Assembly: GCA_002298885.1 (NCBI GenBank)
Contig: DBMK01000054.1
Coordinates: forward strand, 1-6,703
DNA length: 6,703 nucleotides
Direction: 5' to 3'
Origin: Anaerolineaceae bacterium UBA700
GTDB taxonomy: Bacteria > Chloroflexota > Anaerolineae > Anaerolineales > Anaerolineaceae
Each line of letters opens with the position of its first letter. Positions within the stretch are counted from its first letter, which is position 1. Positions 1 through 5,767 of the stretch are shown in pieces. Under the pieces are notes generated by a model, which ran no database searches, had not been told where the DNA came from, and was given only the letters and a program-made list of their open reading frames with translations. Both the position numbers and the translations under genes were made by a program.

Positions 1-29
1 AAGTTTTTAATATATTATCGAGAACCGCC

Positions 30-1334
30 TTAGCTGGCTGAGGTGGTGCTCAAGATCCCTTCGCCCAGGCTGCGGGCGCCCCGGTTCAGGGCTACCCAGG
101 CGGCCAGCCCGATCATCAGGATGCCTGCCCCGATGAAGAGGCCTTGCGGGTCCAGCTTGATCAGCAGCCCGGACAGGGCCTGCGAAACCGGCGCCAGGCC
201 GATGTTGGCGAACAGCACTAGGCTCATGATGCGCCCGAGCATTTCGGCTGGCGTGCGCTGCTGGAGCAGGGTGAAGGCCGTAATCCCGAAGTAACCGTTG
301 CCCACACCCACCACCAGCATGATGGCGAAGGCCAGCCAGGTGGAGGAGACGAAGGCGAAGGAGGCCAACGCCAGTCCGAAGCTGGTGATCAGAGCTACCA
401 GTAGCAGGTTTAGCTGGCTGGCTTTGGGCTTGGGCAGGCTGCCTGCAGCGATGATGCCGGCCAGATTGCCGCCGCCGTAGGCGGACACGATCAGCCCGAA
501 GGCCGCGGCGCCTTCAGCCAGGCGCTGTTGAGCCATGACCGGGATCCCGACCAGGATGGGGCCCATGAAGAACAGGTTTGCAGCCGCCACCAGGATGAAG
601 AGCACCCGGATGATGCTGTCGTTGGCTGCGAAGCGGATGCCGGATTTGATCGAAGTGAGGATGTCTTCCTCACTCTTGGCTGCGGGCGACTCTTTCTGGC
701 TCATTTTCAGCAAGGTGACGATAGATGCCAGGAAGGAGAGGGCGTCCAGGCCAAACGCCAGGGCGATTCCAACCATTTCAGTGGAGGTGTTTCCTGCCGC
801 GCCCGTTGAAAACAGGGCGATCAACCCACCCGCCAGCACCGGGCCGACGAATGTGGTCAATTGGGCCGTGCCCATCATCATCGAGTTGCCGGCCTGCAGG
901 GATTCGCTGTCCACCACGTGCGGGATCATCGACTCGGCTGCCGGGCTGAAGAAACCGGCAATCGTTCCGAACAGCAGGGCGAAGGCATAGAGCATCCAGA
1001 TCTGGATGCCTCCGCTGAATATAAGCACTGCCATGGCGGCGGTCAGGCCCAGGCGCACGATGTCCGAGATCAGCATGGTCTTGCGTGGGGAGAAGCGGTC
1101 GGTGATGGCGCCGCCCAGCAGCATGAACAGGGCGCGCGGGATGCTGGAAAGCGCCATCACGAGGCCCAGGGCCAGCGGGTCGTTGGTCAATTTCAGCACC
1201 AGCCAGGGCGCGGCGATCATTTCGAACTGGTCGCCCAGCAGCGAAGCCCCCTGGCCGGCCCATAGCAGCCGGAAATTGCGGTTGCGGAATACTTTTTTGA
1301 TCGGACTTTCTTTGGGTGTTTCGTTTGCGTTCAT
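30..1334 (-). CDS. MFS efflux transporter (MFS_3 / EntS-MefA-like)
   Basis: A 434-residue polytopic membrane protein, probably a proton-driven exporter of a small molecule. It starts with a short polar N-terminus and the 'FRNRNFRLLWAGQGASLLGDQ' type entry into the first helix (about residues 16-36), as in the MFS_3 family that includes enterobactin (EntS) and macrolide (Mef) exporters. MFS motif A is visible at about 74-85 (GGAITDRFSPRK, with the conserved D-R and R-K). About 12 hydrophobic segments cover the rest, and the length is normal for the family. I chose the ATG at 1334 because a GAGG Shine-Dalgarno (1342-1345) lies 7 nt upstream. An in-frame ATG at 1373 would add 13 basic residues but lies inside the probable -10 hexamer. 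The gene is divergent from the MalT-like regulator, and its promoter carries the two-box operator described below, so it is a likely target. The substrate cannot be told from sequence; drug, siderophore or signal-molecule export are all possible. Confidence 0.9.
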   Translation of the reverse strand: MNANETPKESPIKKVFRNRNFRLLWAGQGASLLGDQFEMIAAPWLVLKLTNDPLALGLVMALSSIPRALFMLLGGAITDRFSPRKTMLISDIVRLGLTAAMAVLIFSGGIQIWMLYAFALLFGTIAGFFSPAAESMIPHVVDSESLQAGNSMMMGTAQLTTFVGPVLAGGLIALFSTGAAGNTSTEMVGIALAFGLDALSFLASIVTLLKMSQKESPAAKSEEDILTSIKSGIRFAANDSIIRVLFILVAAANLFFMGPILVGIPVMAQQRLAEGAAAFGLIVSAYGGGNLAGIIAAGSLPKPKASQLNLLLVALITSFGLALASFAFVSSTWLAFAIMLVVGVGNGYFGITAFTLLQQRTPAEMLGRIMSLVLFANIGLAPVSQALSGLLIKLDPQGLFIGAGILMIGLAAWVALNRGARSLGEGILSTTSAS

Positions 1335-1341
1335 TTTTTTG

Positions 1342-1345
1342 CCTC
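1342..1345 (-). promoter_or_regulatory. Shine-Dalgarno deciding the MFS start
   Basis: The minus strand reads AGAAGAGGCAAAAAAATG, placing GAGG 7 nt before the ATG at 1334. This favours 1334 over the longer in-frame ATG at 1373, which has no such site and overlaps the proposed -10. Confidence 0.6.
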
Positions 1346-1368
1346 TTCTTTTTTGGTTTGTTGAGATC

Positions 1369-1374
1369 AGCATA
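1369..1374 (-). promoter_or_regulatory. Predicted -10 of the MFS gene
   Basis: TATGCT on the minus strand predicts a transcription start near 1362 and a leader of about 28 nt carrying the Shine-Dalgarno. No good -35 hexamer sits at 16-18 bp (TGCGAT at 17 bp), as expected for an activator-dependent promoter. The proximal TTAACCC box (minus strand 1392-1386) ends exactly 11 nt upstream. The same spacing recurs at the promoter at 4269-4274, which is the main reason to believe this call. Confidence 0.5.
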
Positions 1375-1385
1375 CCTTTTCGAAG

Positions 1386-1426
1386 GGGTTAATCGCATCC
1401 AGAGAAAGGGTTAAGCGATGGGTTAA
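1386..1426. promoter_or_regulatory. Operator A: three GGGTTAA boxes between MFS and luxR-type genes
   Basis: GGGTTAA occurs three times on the plus strand at 1386-1392, 1408-1414 and 1420-1426. The first two boxes are 22 bp apart start to start (two helical turns) and the third follows 12 bp later. The segment 1385-1414 matches the reverse complement of 4229-4258 at 26 of 30 positions, and the inner ten bases CGCATCCAGA (1394-1403) are identical. Boxes 1 and 2 centre at about -27 and -49 from the predicted MFS start. Box 3 lies against the extended -10 of the regulator gene. I infer that the neighbouring MalT-like protein binds here. The boxes differ from the E. coli MalT box (GGGGA-K-GAGG) but share direct-repeat organisation. 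Confidence 0.65.
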
Positions 1427-1432
1427 GTTCTA

Positions 1433-1441
1433 TGCTAGAAT
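1433..1441 (+). promoter_or_regulatory. Extended -10 promoter of the MalT-like regulator gene
   Basis: TGCTAGAAT fits an extended -10 (TG-N-TAGAAT). It predicts a start near 1448 and a leader of about 28 nt before the GTG at 1476. There is no -35 at 17 bp (AAGCGA). GGGTTAA box 3 (1420-1426) sits at about -25, in the spacer where bound protein would hinder polymerase, so negative autoregulation is likely. Confidence 0.4.
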
Positions 1442-1475
1442 AAAATATCCCATTTGCCCGAGGCTTCACCTCTTC

Positions 1476-4232
1476 GTGAGCGCTTTCCCTTTACTTTCCA
1501 CCAAGCTCAATCTCCCGGCTCGCCGGCCCACTTTGGTCGACCGGCCGCGCCTGCTGCAAAAATTGGATCTCGGCCTGCAACCAGGCATCCGCCTGACTCT
1601 CCTCTCGGCGCCGGCCGGCTTTGGCAAGACCACCCTGGTCGCCGATTGGCAATCTGCGCTGGCCCAACGCGGCATTCCGCTTACCTGGTTCTCGGTAGAC
1701 GCCGGGGATAACGACCTGGTGCGCTTTATGCGCTATTTCATTGCCGCTTTGCAGAAGGTGCAGCCTGGGCTGGGCCAGGCTGCTTTGGCTGTACTCGATC
1801 TGCCTCAACTCCCCCAGGTGGAATCCCTGATGGTGCTGCTGATCAACGACATCGAGGCGGCGCCCGGCGAATTCGTGTTCGTTCTGGACGATTACCAGGT
1901 GATTACGGACCTTTCGGTCCAGGAGGCAGTGAACTACCTGGTGGATCACATGCCGGGCAGCCTGCACCTGGTGCTGACCACCCGCACCGATCCGCTCCTG
2001 CCCCTGCCGCGCCTGCGCGCCCGGGCCGAGGTCAACGAGATCCGCTCCGCCGACCTGCGTTTCACCAGCGAGGAAGCCTTCGAATTTGTCCGCCAGGCCT
2101 CCCGCCTGGCGCTTACTCCCGATCAGATCGCTGCCCTGGACCAAAGCACGGAAGGCTGGGCCGCCGGGTTGCAGATAGCGGCCATCGCCCTGCAGGCGTT
2201 AACCACCCGTTCGGCCGGATCCCCCGGTATCGATGCATTCCTGGCTTCGTTTGGCGGCACCTACCAGTATGTCTTCGATTACCTGGCCCAGGAGGTGCTC
2301 AAGCAGCAGCAGCCGGAAGTCATCGATTTCCTATATCAAACGTCCATCCTCGAGCGGCTCAACCCCGGCCTGTGCGATGCGCTCACCGGGCGCAGCGACA
2401 GCGCCCGTATCTTGCGCCTGCTGAACCAATCGAACCTTTTCATATTGCCGCTGGACGTACGCCGTCAGGAGTACCGCTACCACCGCCTGTTTGCCGATTT
2501 CCTGCGCGCCGGCCTCGACCCTGATCGGCTGGCGGAATTGAACCGGCGGGCCTCGGGTTGGTGCGCCCAAAATGGGCTGGCCGAGGAGGCAATTGCCTAT
2601 GCCCTGGCTGCCTCCGATTGGCCGGCGGCCACTGCGTTGATCAAACAGGTCATTACCACCAACTTCAAGTCCGGCGAAATGCTGACCTTCAACCGCTGGC
2701 TCGATGCCCTTCCGGCGTCCATCCTGCACGCCAATGCGGACCTGTGCGTGTGCAAGGGATGGATTTCGATTCTGCAAAATAATATCGGCACTTCGCTGTC
2801 AATGGTGGAATGGGCTGAAAAAGCGATCGAAGCCGGCGGTCAAACCGCCAGCCGCGGGCGTATGCTGGGCCTGAAAGCCCAGCTAAACTGGGGACTAGGC
2901 AATCTGGAGGAGGCTTTCCGGCTTACCGAAGAGGCGGTGAGCCTCATCGCTCCGGCGGATGGTTTTTTCCGCACCATGGCTCTGAATCTGCTGGGCCAAA
3001 TGTCCCGGGTGCATCGCAGCGTCACCAAATCTATCGCCGCCTTCGAGGAAGCCATTCAATCTACTCAACGCCAGGGCAATTGGGAAACCGGCCAGGTCGA
3101 TATCGGCCTGGCCATCCTGCGCAGCAACCTGATAATTTCCTACATGGAGCACGGCGAGGTGCAGCGGGCGGATACGCTGTGCCGGGAGTCCATCCGCCAG
3201 CTCGAAGGGCCGGACGGCCAGGTCCACCCGGCTGCGTTATTCATTTATATCGTCTGGTCATCACTTTGCTACCAGGTAAACGCCCTGGAGGATGCCCGCC
3301 GTTACGTTCTGAAAGGCTTTGAGTTGTGCCGGAAAATGGGTACCACACCCACCGTGATCGGCGGGCCGACCATCTATGCCGCCCTGCAACTGCTCGAAGG
3401 AGACGCGCAGGCCGCTTTGGCTACGGTGCGCGATTATGCCAATGATGCCCGCCGGATGCACCTTCCCTGGGTTGCCGGCGCCGCGGCGGCCGTTGAAGCT
3501 TACATCAACATGGCAATAGGCAATCTTGCCTCAGCCGAGGCCTGGGCCGCCTCGGCCAACCTGCCGCCGCTAGACCAGATTGACCCGATCCGCACTTCAG
3601 AGCAGTTAGCCCATGCCCGCTTGTTGATTATCCAGAAAAAATATGCCAACGCCTATACTTTGCTTGCCAACATGGGTGCACGCGCCGAGCAAAATGAAAG
3701 CTTCCAGCACCTGCTCGAAATCGATATCTTGCTGGGACAGGTTATGAACGGCATGGGCCGGCATGAAGAAGCGCTCGGGTTTATCGAAAAGGCCGTTCGC
3801 CTGGCAGCGCCTTCAGGCAGCGTGCGTTTCTTCCTGGATAACGATGCTGCCGACCTGGTCGCCGCCCTGCGCGAACGGCTGCACGATTCGCCGGAAAAGG
3901 AGCTTATTGCCTTCCTCGACCGGGTCCTGTCGCTCCCCACCTTGAGCCAGACGGTCAGGGGGCTGCCGGCGTCGGTTTCACCGCTTGTAGTTACCGCGCG
4001 CTCGATATCTCGGCCCGGCCTGGCCGAGCCCATCACGCCGCGCGAGCTGGAGGTGCTGGAATTGATGGCGCAAGGCCTGCAAAACGCCGAAATCGCCCGC
4101 CGGTTGTATCTGACCGTCAACACGCTCAAGGCTCACACCAATTCCATCTACGGCAAGCTGGACGTGCACAGCCGCATGCAGGCTGTTAACCGGGCGCGCG
4201 AACTGGGTATTTTAACTGAAAAGCAAAATTAA
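1476..4232 (+). CDS. MalT-like LuxR-family ATP-dependent transcriptional regulator (LAL/STAND type)
   Basis: A 918-residue cytoplasmic signal-transduction ATPase, the usual size for MalT/LAL regulators (about 900). The N-terminus (PLLSTKLNLPARRPTLVDRP) is typical of the family. A P-loop follows at 45-52 (APAGFGKT), then Walker B at about 133-140 (FVFVLDDY), and an LVLTTRTDP sensor-like strand at 165-173. The ARA-EVNEIRSADLRFTSEEA segment (about 182-201) continues the NB-ARC-like core. A winged-helix region and a long alpha-helical, TPR-like sensor run from about 400 to 800. The LuxR-type HTH is at about 851-915 (TPRELEVLELMAQGLQNAEIA, then TVNTLKAHTNSIYGKLDV). In MalT, ATP and an inducer bound by the sensor drive oligomerisation on repeated DNA boxes; the inducer here is unknown. 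GTG at 1476 is the only reasonable start in frame; its GAGG (1460-1463) is weak and 12 nt away. The stop codon overlaps operator B, which lies between this gene and the small gene behind it. Confidence 0.93.
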   Translation: MSAFPLLSTKLNLPARRPTLVDRPRLLQKLDLGLQPGIRLTLLSAPAGFGKTTLVADWQSALAQRGIPLTWFSVDAGDNDLVRFMRYFIAALQKVQPGLGQAALAVLDLPQLPQVESLMVLLINDIEAAPGEFVFVLDDYQVITDLSVQEAVNYLVDHMPGSLHLVLTTRTDPLLPLPRLRARAEVNEIRSADLRFTSEEAFEFVRQASRLALTPDQIAALDQSTEGWAAGLQIAAIALQALTTRSAGSPGIDAFLASFGGTYQYVFDYLAQEVLKQQQPEVIDFLYQTSILERLNPGLCDALTGRSDSARILRLLNQSNLFILPLDVRRQEYRYHRLFADFLRAGLDPDRLAELNRRASGWCAQNGLAEEAIAYALAASDWPAATALIKQVITTNFKSGEMLTFNRWLDALPASILHANADLCVCKGWISILQNNIGTSLSMVEWAEKAIEAGGQTASRGRMLGLKAQLNWGLGNLEEAFRLTEEAVSLIAPADGFFRTMALNLLGQMSRVHRSVTKSIAAFEEAIQSTQRQGNWETGQVDIGLAILRSNLIISYMEHGEVQRADTLCRESIRQLEGPDGQVHPAALFIYIVWSSLCYQVNALEDARRYVLKGFELCRKMGTTPTVIGGPTIYAALQLLEGDAQAALATVRDYANDARRMHLPWVAGAAAAVEAYINMAIGNLASAEAWAASANLPPLDQIDPIRTSEQLAHARLLIIQKKYANAYTLLANMGARAEQNESFQHLLEIDILLGQVMNGMGRHEEALGFIEKAVRLAAPSGSVRFFLDNDAADLVAALRERLHDSPEKELIAFLDRVLSLPTLSQTVRGLPASVSPLVVTARSISRPGLAEPITPRELEVLELMAQGLQNAEIARRLYLTVNTLKAHTNSIYGKLDVHSRMQAVNRARELGILTEKQN

Positions 4233-4257
4233 CCCATTTTCTGGATGCGCTTAACCC
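4229..4257. promoter_or_regulatory. Operator B: two TTAACCC boxes before the small gene
   Basis: TTAACCC occurs at 4229-4235 and 4251-4257, 22 bp apart, with TCTGGATGCG (4240-4249) between them. It is an inverted near-copy of operator A (26 of 30 positions). The first box covers the stop codon of the regulator gene (4230-4232). Seen from the small gene at 4282, the orientation, box spacing and the 11-nt gap to the -10 are the same as those seen from the MFS gene at operator A. Confidence 0.65.
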
Positions 4258-4268
4258 GTTCAGGCTGT

Positions 4269-4274
4269 TATCCT
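4269..4274 (+). promoter_or_regulatory. Predicted -10 of the small gene, possibly leaderless
   Basis: TATCCT lies 11 nt after the proximal TTAACCC box. Seven to eight nt further on are A4281 and A4282, and A4282 is the first base of the ATG, so the transcript would have a leader of 0-1 nt. No Shine-Dalgarno precedes the ATG, which agrees. There is no -35 match at 17 bp (TGCGCT), suggesting dependence on an activator. Confidence 0.5.
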
Positions 4275-4281
4275 ATCGGCA

Positions 4282-4518
4282 ATGAAAAAAACCTCGGCAA
4301 TTGATCAGCCACGCCGCTACACCATCCAGGTCCAGGGGCAGCTCAGCGCCCACTGGCTGGATTTCTTCGCCGGTCTCAATCCCCAGGCGCAGGCCCGCCC
4401 GGACGGGACGACCCTGGTCACCCTGTCCGGTGAGTTTGTGGACCAGGCCGCCCTTAACGGCGCCCTGCAGTCCCTGTATAACCTGGGGTGTATTCTAATC
4501 TCGGTAAAAATGCTATAG
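4282..4518 (+). CDS. Small conserved 'DQAAL' protein of unknown function
   Basis: A 78-residue soluble protein with no signal peptide or membrane segment. It has two parts: RRYTIQVQGQLSAHWLDFFAGL (about 11-32), split by a variable acidic/proline linker from TLVTLSGEFVDQAALNGALQSLYNLG (about 44-69), and it ends in ILISV. I recognise the pattern (Y-x-I-x-V-x-G-x-L, then L-x-G-x-x-x-DQAAL-x-G-x-L, then L-G-x-x-L-I-S-V) from small hypothetical proteins in Chloroflexota and some Cyanobacteria, often near MalT-type regulators; no biochemical function is known to me. A small alpha/beta fold is likely. It lies 49 nt after the regulator stop codon and has its own predicted promoter with the same operator as the MFS gene. 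I infer it is a regulon member, perhaps an accessory or feedback partner of the regulator. Its TAG stop is part of the palindrome that follows. Confidence 0.8.
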   Translation: MKKTSAIDQPRRYTIQVQGQLSAHWLDFFAGLNPQAQARPDGTTLVTLSGEFVDQAALNGALQSLYNLGCILISVKML

Positions 4519-4582
4519 AGGGATTCCCATTTCCGAAGATGCGAGGCATGCCTCGCATCTTCGGAAATGGGAATCCCTCTAT
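4515..4582. terminator. Perfect 68-bp palindrome, probable bidirectional terminator
   Basis: The arms 4515-4548 and 4549-4582 are exact reverse complements with no spacer (34 of 34 pairs). In RNA this gives a stem of about 32 bp closed by a CATG loop. Five T (4582-4586) follow on the plus strand. On the minus strand a run of T (complement of 4506-4510) follows after four bases. It lies between two convergent genes, as expected for a shared terminator, and supplies the TAG stop of each (4516-4518 and complement of 4579-4581). Each arm also holds a smaller palindrome, GGGATTCCC. It is much longer and more perfect than an ordinary intrinsic terminator, so it could instead be a palindromic repeat element used as one. 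Confidence 0.75.
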
Positions 4583-4959
4583 TTTTGCGAATCGTATGCT
4601 TCCTGGGCTGATATCACCTCTTCGATGTGCGTTTCGGCCCAATGTTGGATGGCGGCAATCGGCCCGCACAGCGTCTTACCGAGGCCGGTGAGGGCGTACT
4701 CAACGTGAGGGGGAATCTCCGGATACACCGTGCGCTGCACCAGGCCGTCCCGTTCCAGCCCGCGCAGGGTCTGGGTCAGCATCTTTTGCGAGATGCCGCC
4801 GATGCCGCGCTGCAGCTCTGAGAAGCGCCGCGGCCCGGCTTCTAAAAGGCTGAAGATCAGTGTCGTCCATTTATCCGCGATCAGCTCGAGTACTTTCCGG
4901 GTGGGGCAGTCGGCTTCGTACAGGTTGAACCCGTCCACAACTTTATTCATAGTATCCAT
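4579..4959 (-). CDS. HxlR/DUF24-family winged-helix regulator, probable redox/electrophile sensor
   Basis: A 126-residue DNA-binding protein of the HxlR (MarR/DUF24) family, which act as dimers and usually repress a divergent gene. Visible family marks are CPTRKVLELIADKWTTLIF (about 18-36), the HTH with RRFSELQRGIGGISQKMLTQTLRGLERDGLV (about 44-74), and the wing VYPEIPPHVEYALTGLGKTL. Cys18 occupies the place of the conserved redox-active N-terminal cysteine of YodB, CatR and HypR; a second cysteine lies in TLCGPI. Length is normal. I chose ATG 4959 because a TATACT -10 places the transcription start on that A. ATG 4950 is a second option, and a TTG at 4977 lies inside the promoter. It is divergent from the oxidoreductase/VOC operon and convergent with the small gene. 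Autorepression and repression of that operon are inferred. Confidence 0.88.
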   Translation of the reverse strand: MDTMNKVVDGFNLYEADCPTRKVLELIADKWTTLIFSLLEAGPRRFSELQRGIGGISQKMLTQTLRGLERDGLVQRTVYPEIPPHVEYALTGLGKTLCGPIAAIQHWAETHIEEVISAQEAYDSQK

Positions 4960-4960
4960 A

Positions 4961-5022
4961 TAGTAAGTATACCACAATTAAGTGCCTACTTGCAATAAGT
5001 TAGTAAGTATATTATAGTAACT
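4961..5022. promoter_or_regulatory. Candidate HxlR operator region in the divergent spacer
   Basis: This AT-rich stretch holds an exact 11-bp direct repeat, TAGTAAGTATA, at 4961-4971 and 5001-5011 (40 bp apart). There is a 25-bp dyad at 4998-5022 (AGTTAGTA-N9-TAGTAACT, 7 of 8 arm pairs). A further site, TACT-N7-AGTT at 4987-5001, is one base from the TACT-N7-AGTA pattern I recall for the DUF24 regulator YodB. The sites overlap the -10 and -35 proposed for the HxlR gene and lie upstream of the operon at 5119. They are probably binding sites for the HxlR protein; which repeat is the true operator is open. Confidence 0.5.
4966..4995 (-). promoter_or_regulatory. Predicted promoter of the HxlR gene, possibly leaderless
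   Basis: On the minus strand TTGCAA (4995-4990) and TATACT (4971-4966) are separated by 18 bp. The seventh base after the -10 is the A of the ATG at 4959, and no Shine-Dalgarno precedes that ATG, so a leaderless mRNA is predicted. A perfect TATAAT (5016-5011) further upstream lacks a -35 partner. The -10 lies inside one copy of an 11-bp direct repeat, which fits autorepression. Confidence 0.45.
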
Positions 5023-5051
5023 ATTGAATGCTGCCCTGGCGTAATTATTAA

Positions 5052-5081
5052 TTAAAGGCAGAAAGCCACTCAGGGTAGATA
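5052..5081 (+). promoter_or_regulatory. Weak candidate promoter of the oxidoreductase/VOC operon
   Basis: TTAAAG (5052-5057) and TAGATA (5076-5081) are 18 bp apart, with a predicted start near 5088 and a leader of about 30 nt. Overlapping AT-rich alternatives such as TATAAA (5080-5085) exist, so the exact hexamers are uncertain. Confidence 0.25.
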
Positions 5082-5118
5082 TAAATAATCTAACACAATT
5101 ATATGGAGATGATTCACG

Positions 5119-5763
5119 ATGAACGTTTCAATCCTTGGTACCGGTAATATGGCCCGCGCCATCGCCACCCGCCTGCTCGCCGGCGGACACAGCGTTACCT
5201 TTTTTAGCCGCTCCCCTGAAAAAGCAGCCGACATGGTGCTTGAGCTAAAGCAGGGCACCCAGAAGGGTGCTAGCGTGAAAGTTGCCAGACTCGGCGGTCC
5301 AATTGCCGACCCGGTTGTAATCAGTACCATCTGGTATCCGGCGGTGATCGATACGATCAAGCCGTTTGCCAGCCAGTTCATTGGGAAAGTCTTTGTGGAC
5401 GTTACCAATGCTGTCAACCAGACCTTCGACGACCTTTCTACACCTCCAGGCACTTCGGCCGCGGAAGAGATCGCCAAGGTGCTCCCCAAGGATACACGCG
5501 TGCTCAAGGCTTTTAACACGACCTATGCCGGGCTGCTGGCCGAGGGCCAGGTGGCTGGGCAGCCGTTGGATATTTTCATCGCCGGTGACGACGAGGACGC
5601 CAAAGCCACATTGGCCGGCCTGGCCCGGGACGGCGGGATGCATCCGATCGACGTTGGCCTGTTAAAACGGGCGCACTGGGTCGAAGTCCTCGGCGTTTTA
5701 TCGGTTACGCTGCAATCCAAGGTGTCCAAGCCGTGGATGAGCAGTTTCAAAGTATTGGAGTAA
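5119..5763 (+). CDS. F420-dependent NADP reductase-like oxidoreductase (COG2085-type dinucleotide-binding protein)
   Basis: A 214-residue cytoplasmic Rossmann-fold protein. The glycine motif ILGTGNMARAIA (about 5-16) opens the fold, and S30-R31 at the end of the second strand suggest NADP(H) rather than NAD(H). VFVDVTNAV (91-99) and KAFNTTYAGLLAEG (130-143) are hallmarks of the family related to F420H2:NADP oxidoreductase and, more distantly, to pyrroline-5-carboxylate reductase. Members with this size and context are often annotated only as NADPH-dependent F420 reductase or NAD(P)-binding protein, and use of F420 cannot be shown from sequence. GGAG (5105-5108) lies 10 nt before the ATG. It is the first gene of an operon with the VOC protein (4-nt gap) and is divergent from the HxlR regulator. 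A role in reducing quinones or other electrophiles is inferred from context. Confidence 0.87.
   Translation: MNVSILGTGNMARAIATRLLAGGHSVTFFSRSPEKAADMVLELKQGTQKGASVKVARLGGPIADPVVISTIWYPAVIDTIKPFASQFIGKVFVDVTNAVNQTFDDLSTPPGTSAAEEIAKVLPKDTRVLKAFNTTYAGLLAEGQVAGQPLDIFIAGDDEDAKATLAGLARDGGMHPIDVGLLKRAHWVEVLGVLSVTLQSKVSKPWMSSFKVLE
5757..5760 (+). promoter_or_regulatory. Shine-Dalgarno of the VOC gene inside the upstream gene
   Basis: GGAG, formed by the last codons of the oxidoreductase gene, lies 7 nt before the ATG at 5768. This ties translation of the two genes closely together and supports one operon. Confidence 0.6.
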
Positions 5764-5767
5764 AGAT

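Noticed and set aside
1..29. Terminator for the MFS gene
   Set aside because: The 29 bases downstream of the stop are AT-rich with no convincing stem-loop, and the window ends too soon to judge.
1335..1373. Longer MFS protein starting at the ATG at 1373
   Set aside because: The extra 13 codons have no Shine-Dalgarno, overlap the predicted -10, and encode a lysine/arginine-rich stretch that contains the ribosome binding site of the 1334 start.
778..1398. 206-codon minus-strand frame overlapping the start of the MFS gene
   Set aside because: It is a frame-shifted, arginine- and proline-rich shadow of the transporter, which has a coherent 12-helix translation in its own frame.
1491..2144. 217-codon minus-strand frame opposite the ATPase domain
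   Set aside because: It is antisense to the Walker A/B region of the regulator, and the translation has no recognisable family.
1385..4258. The inverted 30-bp near-repeats flanking the MalT-like gene as terminal inverted repeats of a mobile element
   Set aside because: No target-site duplication lies outside them (cgaag versus ttcag), there is no transposase, and the exact spacing to a -10 hexamer on both sides is better explained by operators.
4515..4582. Palindrome as a fold-back assembly or amplification artefact
   Set aside because: Sequence on either side of the arms is unrelated and belongs to two intact genes, so a strand-switch chimera is unlikely; reads spanning it would settle the matter.
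4960..4977. HxlR start at the TTG at 4977
   Set aside because: The codons lie within the predicted -10 and operator repeat, and the added residues (MWYTYY) are unlike the family.
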